Shown here: positions 25,420 to 32,697 of the stretch, one piece after another
Layout: each line of letters opens with the position of its first letter
How positions within the stretch are numbered: position 1 is the first letter of the stretch
Notes under the pieces: model-generated
Told to the model about the DNA's origin: nothing
Seen by the model: only the letters and a program-made list of their open reading frames with translations
The model's database searches: none
Source: an uncultured Succinatimonas sp.
Lineage (GTDB): Bacteria > Pseudomonadota > Gammaproteobacteria > Enterobacterales > Succinivibrionaceae
Direction of reading: 5' to 3'
NCBI RefSeq assembly: GCF_905203285.1
Contig: NZ_CAJKVK010000002.1
Coordinates: 13,067-77,066 of the forward strand
Length of the DNA: 64,000 bases
Translations under genes and position numbers: made by a program

Positions 25420-26163
25420 ATGAAAATTTCACGCGGCACCGTTGCTACGGTTGCATTTACGGTTACTGATGAAAAAGGTCAGGTAGTAGGCAGAACCGAT
25501 CCGAAAAATCCTGTGGTTGCTTTAATCGGTCACGGCTTTTTGATTAAGGGGCTTGAAAAGGCGATTGACGGTCATGAAAAAGGTGATTCTTTTACCGTGA
25601 CATTGCATCCTGCCGATTCATACGGAGAGTATGACGAAAGTCTGGTTCAGGAAATCGATCGTTCGCTTTTCGGCGATTTTGATATTGAAGAGGGCGCCGT
25701 ATTTGAGGCGGATTCTTCAAACGGTCCTATGGCTGTTGTTATTAAGAAGATCACCGATAAGACCGTTGTCGTTGACGGTAATCATCCGCTTGCCGGCAAG
25801 GTGCTTAATTTCCTTGTTACTATTGAAGATGTGCGTGAAGCTACTGCCGAGGAAAAAGAGCACGGTCATGCCCATGTAAACGGACATTGCCCGTCTGAAG
25901 AAGGAAGCGAGCATCATTGCTGCTGCGGACATCATCACGATCATGAAGAAGGCGGTGAGCATCACTGCTGCGGGCATCACCACGATCATGAAGAAGACGG
26001 TGAACACCATTGCTGCGGACACCATCACGATCATGAAGAGGACGGTGAACATCACTGCTGCTGCGGACATCACCACGATCATGAAGAAGACGGAGAGCAT
26101 CATTGCTGCGGACGTCATCATCATGAGGAAGACGGTGAACATCATTGCTGCAAGCATCAATAA
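25420..26163 (+). CDS. slyD: SlyD-type FKBP peptidyl-prolyl isomerase with giant His/Cys tail
   Basis: Protein of 247 aa. Residues 1 to about 145 are a SlyD: FKBP half-domain, insert-in-flap (HPADSYGEYDESLVQEIDRS) and ending in LNFLVTIEDVREAT. SlyD folds proteins and delivers nickel to NiFe hydrogenase. E. coli SlyD has a metal-binding tail of about 50 residues. Here the tail is about 100 residues with 36 His and 15 Cys, built from five near-identical 14-16-residue units (EHHCCGHHHDHEEDG) and a short last one. The ATG at 25420 is chosen over a TTG two codons upstream. A strong terminator follows. No hydrogenase or nickel gene is seen in the window. Confidence 0.9.
   Translation: MKISRGTVATVAFTVTDEKGQVVGRTDPKNPVVALIGHGFLIKGLEKAIDGHEKGDSFTVTLHPADSYGEYDESLVQEIDRSLFGDFDIEEGAVFEADSSNGPMAVVIKKITDKTVVVDGNHPLAGKVLNFLVTIEDVREATAEEKEHGHAHVNGHCPSEEGSEHHCCCGHHHDHEEGGEHHCCGHHHDHEEDGEHHCCGHHHDHEEDGEHHCCCGHHHDHEEDGEHHCCGRHHHEEDGEHHCCKHQ
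25909..26157 (+). repeat. In-frame tandem repeats in the slyD tail
   Basis: Units are 25909-25956 (48 bp), 25957-26001 (45), 26002-26046 (45), 26047-26094 (48), 26095-26136 (42) and a partial unit from 26137. Length steps are multiples of 3: CC versus CCC and HHHDH versus RHHH. Synonymous third-base changes between units (CAT/CAC, GAA/GAG) show that the repeats are kept by selection on the protein and not just recently copied. Confidence 0.9.
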
Positions 26164-26183
26164 TTAAATTTACTCATTGATAA

Positions 26184-26225
26184 TTAAGCCTTGCAGGTTT
26201 TGCCTGCAGGGCTTTAAGTTTTTTT
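26184..26225 (+). terminator. Rho-independent terminator after slyD
   Basis: TTAAGCC..TGCAGG (from 26184) pairs with CCTGCA..GGCTTTAA (to 26217), followed by a T run to 26225. It separates slyD from thiI. Confidence 0.8.
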
Positions 26226-26249
26226 ATCTTCTTTTTGACTTAAAAAATC

Positions 26250-27707
26250 ATGAAATTTATTTTAAGACTGTTTCCTGAAATCTCGATTAAAAGCCGTCCC
26301 GTGCGCAACCGCCTTATTAAGCTTTTGTCACAGAATATATTAAACGTTGCAAAGCACCGCGCGATGGAATGCCATGTCTATTCCCAGTGGGACAAGCTTA
26401 TCGTGCGCTTTGGGGAAAAAGAAGATACGTCCATGAGAGAAGCCGCGATTCGCGAATTATCAAGGATCCCTGGTATTCATTCTTTTTTGGAAGTCGATGA
26501 ATTTGATTTTAAAAATTTTGATGATATTTTTGAGCATGCCAAAGTTATCTACGGTGAGAAGCTTGCGGGCAAGACCTTTGCCGTAAGAGTAAAAAGACGC
26601 GGCAATCATGAGTTTACCTCGCAGCAGGCCGAAAGAATCATAGGCGGGATGTTTAAGCAGCATTTTCCCAATAACGGGGTTGATTTAACCCATCCTGAAG
26701 TTACGGTTAATATTGAAATAGATTCAGAAAAGGCATTTGTCATCACCGGAAAGCATACAGGAATCGGCGGATATCCCGTCGGATCGCAGGGTGATGTTCT
26801 TTCCTTGATTTCAGGCGGTTTTGACAGCGGTGTTTCCACTTATCGCGCTATTCGCCGCGGCTGCCGCGTCAATTATTTATTCTTTAATATGGGTGGAACC
26901 GCCCATGAAATCGGCGTTAAGCAGGAAAGCTATTTTATTTGGGATCGCTTCGCCTCATCACATCGCGTCAAGTTCATCACCATTCCGTTTGAGGATATAG
27001 TAGGTCAGATTTTGGAACGTACGCACCACGGCGTGCGCGGCGTGATTTTAAAGCGCATGATGATGCGCGTCGGATCGTCCGTCGCCGAGAAAATCGGAGC
27101 TTCAGCTTTGGTGACGGGTGAGAGCGTAGGTCAGGTATCAAGTCAGACTTTAATCAATCTTTCGCATATTGACAGAGCCTCAAATTCACTGATTTTGCGT
27201 CCTCTCGTTATGGAAGACAAGCAGGATATTATCGATGAAGCGACTTTAATCGGTACTGCAGGTTTTGCCGAGAATATGCCTGAATACTGTGGCGTGATTT
27301 CCGATCATCCCAACGTTTGTCCGAATCTTTCCTTTGTGGAAGAAGAAGAGGCAAAAATGGATGCGGATTTGGTGGAAAAAGCGGTTGCGGCTTCACGCTT
27401 TATTGATATCAAAGAAATTCCCGAGGACACAAAGCGCTTAAAGACTGATGTTGAGATTGAGTCGCAATTAAAGCGCGGTGAAATCGTGCTTGACGTCAGA
27501 TCCCCTGATGATGCGGCAAAGGTTCCTTTAAAGCTTGAAGATAATGAGGTCGTGTTAATGCCTTTTTATAAGACGGCAAAAGATTTTTCATCTCTTGATC
27601 AATTAAAAACCTATGTTCTTTACTGCGATCAGGGAGTAATGAGTCTGATGCAGGCAAGGCAGTTAAAGGAAATGGGCTTTCATAACGTGAAAGTGTGGAG
27701 ACCTTAA
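26250..27707 (+). CDS. thiI: tRNA 4-thiouridine synthetase / ThiS sulfur carrier ThiI
   Basis: Protein of 485 aa, the long enteric form (E. coli 482). Domains are an N-terminal ferredoxin-like/THUMP RNA-binding part (about 1-165), a PP-loop ATPase with SLISGGFDSGVSTY, and a C-terminal rhodanese domain with catalytic C459 in LYCDQGVMS. The second conserved cysteine is in MPEYCGVIS. It makes s4U8 in tRNA, and the rhodanese domain adds the thiazole-synthesis role. It has a plus-strand neighbour terminator before it and is convergent with yajL, its usual chromosomal partner. Confidence 0.94.
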   Translation: MKFILRLFPEISIKSRPVRNRLIKLLSQNILNVAKHRAMECHVYSQWDKLIVRFGEKEDTSMREAAIRELSRIPGIHSFLEVDEFDFKNFDDIFEHAKVIYGEKLAGKTFAVRVKRRGNHEFTSQQAERIIGGMFKQHFPNNGVDLTHPEVTVNIEIDSEKAFVITGKHTGIGGYPVGSQGDVLSLISGGFDSGVSTYRAIRRGCRVNYLFFNMGGTAHEIGVKQESYFIWDRFASSHRVKFITIPFEDIVGQILERTHHGVRGVILKRMMMRVGSSVAEKIGASALVTGESVGQVSSQTLINLSHIDRASNSLILRPLVMEDKQDIIDEATLIGTAGFAENMPEYCGVISDHPNVCPNLSFVEEEEAKMDADLVEKAVAASRFIDIKEIPEDTKRLKTDVEIESQLKRGEIVLDVRSPDDAAKVPLKLEDNEVVLMPFYKTAKDFSSLDQLKTYVLYCDQGVMSLMQARQLKEMGFHNVKVWRP

Positions 27708-27716
27708 ATTAAAAAA

Positions 27717-27742
27717 TTAAGCGGCACTTTAAGGCCGCTTAA
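27717..27742. terminator. Bidirectional terminator between thiI and yajL
   Basis: TTAAGCGGC (27717-27725) and GCCGCTTAA (27734-27742) form a 9-bp stem with T-rich sequence on both outer sides (TATTTT on the plus strand, TTTTTT within the minus-strand exit). It lies between convergent stops. Confidence 0.75.
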
Positions 27743-27766
27743 TATTTTAGAAAACGAGAACAAAAA

Positions 27767-28324
27767 TTATTTTTTAAGCAGCATGCCGGAGCTTACTTCA
27801 TCGGCAACGGTTTTGCCTTTGAGCTCTTCAAGAATTGAAAGCGCAAATTCCATGCAAAAAGCAGGTCCCTGCCCGGTGATGAGTTTGCTTTCTTTATCAA
27901 CGACTACGCCTTTATCTATATAATTTTCGATATTGTCGGCACATCCCGGGTATCCGGTAGCTTTGGCGTTTCCGACAAGACCATGGGTTGCGAGCACGAA
28001 ACCGGGAGCTGCACAGATGGCGGCAATATATCCGCCTTTTGCCTTTTGTTCCTGCAATTTTGCGATTAATTCCTTGCTGTCGCGGCAGTTTTCCGCTCCC
28101 TCAAGTCCGCCCGGTATAGCGATTACGTCGTAATTATCAGTGCAGTCATTTAAGTTTTTATCGCAAACGACCGTGGTGCCGTGGGCTAAAGTGACTTTTA
28201 AGCCGCCGTCATCATTTAAAGCGGCTTTAATTACATTGATTCCGCCGCGATTTAAGATATCGGTAATGGCGGTTACTTCCATATCTTCAGATCCGTTGGC
28301 ATAAACAACGAGTGCGCAAGTCAT
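27767..28324 (-). CDS. yajL: DJ-1/ThiJ-family protein YajL
   Basis: Protein of 185 aa of the DJ-1 superfamily. The nucleophile-elbow cysteine is in YIAAICAAPGFVL, the acidic partner in the N-terminal YANGSEDMEV, and the late GQGPAFCMEFALSILEEL is YajL-like. E. coli YajL protects against oxidative stress and has reported chaperone and deglycase activities; the latter is debated. It sits next to thiI, as in E. coli, and 11 nt after lolE on the same strand, so it may be the last gene of the lolCDE transcript. Confidence 0.87.
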   Translation of the reverse strand: MTCALVVYANGSEDMEVTAITDILNRGGINVIKAALNDDGGLKVTLAHGTTVVCDKNLNDCTDNYDVIAIPGGLEGAENCRDSKELIAKLQEQKAKGGYIAAICAAPGFVLATHGLVGNAKATGYPGCADNIENYIDKGVVVDKESKLITGQGPAFCMEFALSILEELKGKTVADEVSSGMLLKK

Positions 28325-28335
28325 ATCTTCTCCTT

Positions 28336-29583
28336 TTAATTGCCGCTAAGTTCTTCAGCCGGTCTTATTTTTGAGGCTTTTATCGCAGGATATAAAGACG
28401 CGATAAAGCTCATGCATAAAGCACAGCATGCCACCATTATGACATCACTTATAAGCAATTGTGAAGGAATGAAATCGATAAAATATATCTTGGGATTTAA
28501 CAGTTTTATATTAAAAATACTTTCAAAAAATCCTAAAACGGGCGTAAGCGTTAAAGATAAAACGCATCCTGCGACCGTGCCGATTAACGTGCCGCAAGCA
28601 CCTGATATAACTCCCATTACGGTAAAGGTGCGGATAATAAGACCGCCCGTGGCTCCGGCGGTTAAAAGGATCGCGATTTCACGGCTTTTCTCGCTTACCG
28701 CCATGATTAAGTTTGACACGATATTAAATGAAGCTACCGCCATGACAAGGAGCATCACGAGATTCATTATCGATCGGATCATCTGAATGTCGTGATAAAG
28801 TTTACCTTGCGTGGTCATCCAGGTTTTAAGTCCGGCGCTTTGCGGAAAGTCTGCGGCGGCCTTTAGAACTTCATCACGCACGTTAAGCATGTCTTTGACC
28901 TTAATATGAAAAGAATTGGGACCTTTTATATCAAGAAGACTTTTGGCATTGTCTATTGAAATCAAGGCAAAAGCCGCATCAAGCTCACCGCCTATTTTTA
29001 AAGTTCCTACCACTTTTAAAATTGCGTCGGCAGGACGGCTTAAAGGGTTGTCGCTATTATCATTAAGGGCGTTTGATAAAATCACTTTAACGCTGTCGCC
29101 TGCCGAAACGTTAAGCCGTCTTGCACATTCGGCTCCGAGAATGACGCCGTATTCGTTTTCATTGCCGGTGTTCAAGGCATCAAGCTTTACGCTTAAAAAA
29201 CGTTCGATATCGATGACTTTAGCTTCTTTTTTGGTGTCAACGCCTAAAAGCGCAACAGGGGCAAAATTGCCGCCTTTATTTAAGACGGCTTCGGTACGGA
29301 TAACCGGAGCGACGGCAAGAATATCGGGAGATGATAAAAGAGAATTGACACATTCTTTTTCATTAACAAAGTAGGGACTGTTTGAAGTGATTTCAGCTGC
29401 TGGAATAACCGAGAGCACGCGGTTTTTAAGCTCGTATTCAAATCCGTTCATGGCGGAAAGTCCGACGATTAGAGCAAAGACGCCTACGGCAATTCCGGTG
29501 ACGGAAGCAAAAGACATGAAACGGGCTAAAGCACCGTAGCGCTTTGAACGGTAAAAACGCAGACCTAAAGTAAAAGCGAGCAT
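28336..29583 (-). CDS. lolE: Lipoprotein-releasing ABC transporter permease LolE
   Basis: Protein of 415 aa with four predicted membrane helices and a large periplasmic domain after helix 1, the MacB/Lol plan. The start GLRFYRSKRYGALARFMSFASVTGIAVGV is LolE-like, and the end has the cytoplasmic SLYPAIKASKIRPAEEL. It is assigned LolE because it follows lolD. It starts directly at the lolD stop (0 nt gap). With LolC and LolD it extracts outer-membrane lipoproteins for LolA; lolB is also in this window. Confidence 0.87.
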   Translation of the reverse strand: MLAFTLGLRFYRSKRYGALARFMSFASVTGIAVGVFALIVGLSAMNGFEYELKNRVLSVIPAAEITSNSPYFVNEKECVNSLLSSPDILAVAPVIRTEAVLNKGGNFAPVALLGVDTKKEAKVIDIERFLSVKLDALNTGNENEYGVILGAECARRLNVSAGDSVKVILSNALNDNSDNPLSRPADAILKVVGTLKIGGELDAAFALISIDNAKSLLDIKGPNSFHIKVKDMLNVRDEVLKAAADFPQSAGLKTWMTTQGKLYHDIQMIRSIMNLVMLLVMAVASFNIVSNLIMAVSEKSREIAILLTAGATGGLIIRTFTVMGVISGACGTLIGTVAGCVLSLTLTPVLGFFESIFNIKLLNPKIYFIDFIPSQLLISDVIMVACCALCMSFIASLYPAIKASKIRPAEELSGN

Positions 29584-30261
29584 TTAATTTTCAATAACTC
29601 CGTCTTTAATTACTACTTTTCTGTCGCAAAGCGTAGCAAGCGTTTCATCATGCGTAACCATAATGACGGTAGTCTTTTTCTCTTTAACTAAAGAGGAGAA
29701 AAGTTCAAATACAGAAGCGGCATTGGTTGCATCCAAATTTCCGGTAGGCTCATCGGCAAGAATTAAATCAGGATCGTGACATAGAGCCCTGGCGATAGCG
29801 ACGCGCTGCCTTTGTCCGCCTGAAAGCTCCCCCGGGTGAAAATCAACTCTGTCTTTAAGACCGACTTGCTCCAGGATTTTAAGCGCCTTTTCCTTGGCTT
29901 CTTTTTCAGACCTACCGCCGATTAGGCTTGGCAGCATAACGTTTTCAAGTGCGGTAAAGTCACCTAAAAGGTAGTGAAACTGATAAATAAAACCTAGATT
30001 TTTATTGCGAAAGGCAGCTTTGGCGTCATTTGAGAGCGTCGTAAGATCTTGACCTTTAAAAATAATTTCTCCTGAAGTGGGTTTATCAAGAGTGCCTAAG
30101 ATATGCAAAAGCGTGCTTTTACCCGATCCTGATTTTCCGGTAACGGCGGTGATTTTACCTGCTTCTATGTCAAGATTAATTCCTTTTAAAACCGCAGTTG
30201 AGACTTTGTTCTCAACGTAAGTACGGGTTAAATTTCTGACTTTAAGGATGATCTCACTCAT
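29584..30261 (-). CDS. lolD: Lipoprotein-releasing ABC transporter ATPase LolD
   Basis: Protein of 225 aa. Walker A is TGKSGSGKSTLLHILG, the signature is ELSGGQRQRVAIARAL, Walker B is LILADEPTGNLD, and the H-loop is MVTHDETLA. The ALENVMLPSLIGG segment is typical of the MacB/LolD subfamily. It starts 2 nt after lolC, so translation is coupled. It is the middle gene of lolCDE. Confidence 0.93.
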   Translation of the reverse strand: MSEIILKVRNLTRTYVENKVSTAVLKGINLDIEAGKITAVTGKSGSGKSTLLHILGTLDKPTSGEIIFKGQDLTTLSNDAKAAFRNKNLGFIYQFHYLLGDFTALENVMLPSLIGGRSEKEAKEKALKILEQVGLKDRVDFHPGELSGGQRQRVAIARALCHDPDLILADEPTGNLDATNAASVFELFSSLVKEKKTTVIMVTHDETLATLCDRKVVIKDGVIEN

Positions 30262-30263
30262 AT

Positions 30264-31451
30264 TCAGAATCCTTGCTGTAAGTGTCGTATCGGATCGGTT
30301 TTAGCCGCTTTGTAGGCAGGGTAGAGGGTGCAAAGAAGCGATAAAAAGAGCGCACCTGCAACAATTAACGTAATATTCATAGGAGATATTACCGCAGGCA
30401 GCTCGGTTGCGTTTGCGCTAACTGAAATCTTTAAAAATTCCGTGATTTTCGTGATGTTCTGCGTAAGCGGGATGCCTAAAAGAAGACCGATTAAGGTGCC
30501 CAGGATGCCGCAGCCTGAACCTGTCATGATGAAAATAAGCAAAATGGATTTTTCTTTCATGCCTAAAGTTTTAAGTACGGCGATTTCGCTTAGACGAGAG
30601 CTTACCATCATGGCAAGCGCGGATAGAATATTAAAAGCCGCGACGATGATGACCAAAAAGAGCATAAGCGTCATGGTAAGTTTTTCCATAGCTACGGCTT
30701 TAAAGAAATCTCCTTTGCTGTCCTGCCAGGTGGTGTAAGTCAAGCTTTGAGGAAGCTTTGCGGTCGTTTCATTTATTAAAAAAGGATCGCTTAAATATAA
30801 ACGGTAGGAGGCTTTTTTATTATTTATCCTTAAAAGCTTTTTTATATCTAAGTAATTGCCTTTAACCGTAGGGACGTCGTTGTTTCCCATAAGTGACGGC
30901 AGTGCTCCTTTTATATAAAAGATGCGCTGGGACGGGGTAAGGCCTAAAGGCGTGTAGCGGGCATTTTGCGTGCTAATAAGTCTTACTTTGTCATTAAGGT
31001 TAAGATTAAGCTTCATTAAAAGCCCCATATCGGCATAAATCTCAAAAGATCCGGATGGTATATCGTCGTTTAACGCGTCAGGTTTTTTTAAATTAAAGTC
31101 AAGCCTTGAAGTGTCCTCGCCTTCGACGTTGACAAGGACGATGCCGTTATCGCTTTGCAGCAAAGCCTGTCCTTTTACGTAAGGAGTTATGGCAATAATA
31201 TGAGGAAGGGAGGTAAGGGTCGCTGCGTCAAGAGATGAATCGGATGAGACGATAAGATGGGCAGTTGTGCCAAGAAGATTATCTTTAAGTCTGTCCTGAA
31301 GTCCCTGCATTACCGAAGTGACGATAATTAAAGCGCTTACGCCCAAAGCGATGCCGATAGTTGAGATAAGCGCGACAAAGCTTGCAAACTTGTGTGTCTT
31401 TCTTGCAAGCAGGTAGCGCATGGCTATGGCTAAAGTAAGCGGTTTAAACAT
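30264..31451 (-). CDS. lolC: Lipoprotein-releasing ABC transporter permease LolC
   Basis: Protein of 395 aa, four predicted membrane helices. The start AMRYLLARKTHKFASFVALISTIGIALGVSALI is diagnostic of LolC. The periplasmic domain contains a proline-bearing loop (PSLMGNNDVP) where the LolA-binding hook is expected. The end SLLCTLYPAYKAAKTDPIRHLQQG is like LolE, reflecting their common origin. First gene of the operon, with AAGGT before the ATG. Confidence 0.88.
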   Translation of the reverse strand: MFKPLTLAIAMRYLLARKTHKFASFVALISTIGIALGVSALIIVTSVMQGLQDRLKDNLLGTTAHLIVSSDSSLDAATLTSLPHIIAITPYVKGQALLQSDNGIVLVNVEGEDTSRLDFNLKKPDALNDDIPSGSFEIYADMGLLMKLNLNLNDKVRLISTQNARYTPLGLTPSQRIFYIKGALPSLMGNNDVPTVKGNYLDIKKLLRINNKKASYRLYLSDPFLINETTAKLPQSLTYTTWQDSKGDFFKAVAMEKLTMTLMLFLVIIVAAFNILSALAMMVSSRLSEIAVLKTLGMKEKSILLIFIMTGSGCGILGTLIGLLLGIPLTQNITKITEFLKISVSANATELPAVISPMNITLIVAGALFLSLLCTLYPAYKAAKTDPIRHLQQGF

Positions 31452-31543
31452 CGGTTTTGGTACCTTGATTTTTCATCCGTTTTACAAAAATTCTTTTAAA
31501 TATGAAAGGATACTTTATTTTTTATCACGTTTTCGGCGTTTTT

Positions 31544-31580
31544 ATGCCGTTTTTAACGCGGCGGATGCGTAAAACGGCAT
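31544..31580. promoter_or_regulatory. Long hairpin upstream of pheS
   Basis: ATGCCGTTTT (31544-31553) pairs perfectly with AAAACGGCAT (31571-31580), and an inner ACGC/GCGT stem (31556-31559 with 31567-31570) stacks on it after a 2-nt bulge. It lies in the 235-nt gap between divergent lolC and pheS. An extended -10 (TGCGATAAT, 31617-31625) stands closer to pheS, so the hairpin could be an operator or a 5'-end structure, depending on the start site. Confidence 0.45.
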
Positions 31581-31686
31581 CGTGTTTTAAAAACAGATGA
31601 CGATCTTGCCGTTACGTGCGATAATTATATGATCGTTTCAGTTTATTTTTGGGAAAAATTCCCGTTACTGTGTATGGATTAAACCG

Positions 31687-32670
31687 ATGGACAAATTAGT
31701 CGAAGCCAAAGAAAATGGCGTAAATGCCGCCAAAGGCGCTAAAACTCTCCAAGAATTAGATACGGTCCGCGTTAATTATTTAGGCAAAAAAGGTATTTTC
31801 GCTCAATTTATGAAAGAGCTTGCCGCTTTGTCAGCAGAAGAACGCCCGCAGCGCGGCGCTTTGGTTAATGAAAACAAGCAGGCTGTTATCGCCGCGATTG
31901 AAGAACGACGCATTGCTATTGAAAAAGCCGTTATGGACGAAAAGCTTGCCAAAGAAAAAGTCGATATTTCATTGCCGGGTCGTCACAGCGAGCGCGGAAA
32001 CATTCATCCGGTGACCCGTACTATCGAGCGTATTGAAGAATTATTCGGCTCCATGGGTTTTACCACCGTAGGCGGACCGGAGATTGAAGATGATTATCAT
32101 AATTTTGACGCTTTAAATCTGCCTCCGCACCATCCGGCCCGTGCCTCCCACGATACTTTTATGCTTGAGAACGGTCTATTGCTTCGTTCCCAGACTTCTT
32201 CTGTGCAGATCCGTACTATGGAAAAACAGAAGCCGCCTATCCGCATCATCGCTCCGGGCCGCGTGTACCGTAACGATTACGATATGACCCATACCCCGAT
32301 GTTCCATCAGGTTGAAGGCCTTTTGGTTGAAGAGCATTCGTCTTTTGCCGAGTTAAAGGGCGTTTTATACGAGTTTTTGCGTAACTTCTTTGAAGAAGAG
32401 CTTGAGGTGCGCTTCCGTCCGTCCTATTTCCCGTTTACCGAGCCGTCAGCCGAGGTTGACGTTAAGCGTAAAGGCGGCAAATGGCTTGAAGTTTTAGGCT
32501 GCGGTATGGTTCATCCCAACGTGCTTAAGAATGTCGGCGTTGACCCTGAAAAATACGTGGGCTTTGCCTTCGGTATGGGCGTTGAGCGCCTTACCATGCT
32601 GCGCTACGGCGTAAATGATTTACGCGCTTTCTTTGAAAACGACATGCGTTTCTTAAAGCAGTTTGCTTAA
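31687..32670 (+). CDS. pheS: Phenylalanine-tRNA ligase alpha subunit
   Basis: Protein of 327 aa, exactly the usual length. It carries the catalytic class II core of the alpha2-beta2 enzyme: [19 protein letters not shown] (motif 1), [27 protein letters not shown] (motif 2) and [22 protein letters not shown] (motif 3). The N-terminal coiled coil is present. Upstream, a 17-codon open frame at 31629-31682 ([17 protein letters not shown]) ends 4 nt before its ATG. It might be a leader but lacks a ribosome site. pheT follows after 27 nt. Confidence 0.96.
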   Translation: MDKLVEAKENGVNAAKGAKTLQELDTVRVNYLGKKGIFAQFMKELAALSAEERPQRGALVNENKQAVIAAIEERRIAIEKAVMDEKLAKEKVDISLPGRHSERGNIHPVTRTIERIEELFGSMGFTTVGGPEIEDDYHNFDALNLPPHHPARASHDTFMLENGLLLRSQTSSVQIRTMEKQKPPIRIIAPGRVYRNDYDMTHTPMFHQVEGLLVEEHSSFAELKGVLYEFLRNFFEEELEVRFRPSYFPFTEPSAEVDVKRKGGKWLEVLGCGMVHPNVLKNVGVDPEKYVGFAFGMGVERLTMLRYGVNDLRAFFENDMRFLKQFA

Positions 32671-32697
32671 TCGGAATTTAAGACGGAATTAAAGAAA

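Noticed and set aside
25909..26157. Tandem repeats considered as a CRISPR or minisatellite array
   Set aside because: Units are contiguous without spacers, stay in frame and encode the SlyD tail.
25717..26160. Long methionine-rich minus-strand frame opposite the slyD tail
   Set aside because: It is a mirror of the His/Cys repeat codons (CAT/CAC read as ATG/GTG). It has no ribosome site and its composition is implausible.
31629..31682. pheM-like leader peptide gene before pheS
   Set aside because: Only two Phe codons, no ribosome site and no following attenuator, and a better promoter starts inside it. Noted as a finding but not annotated.
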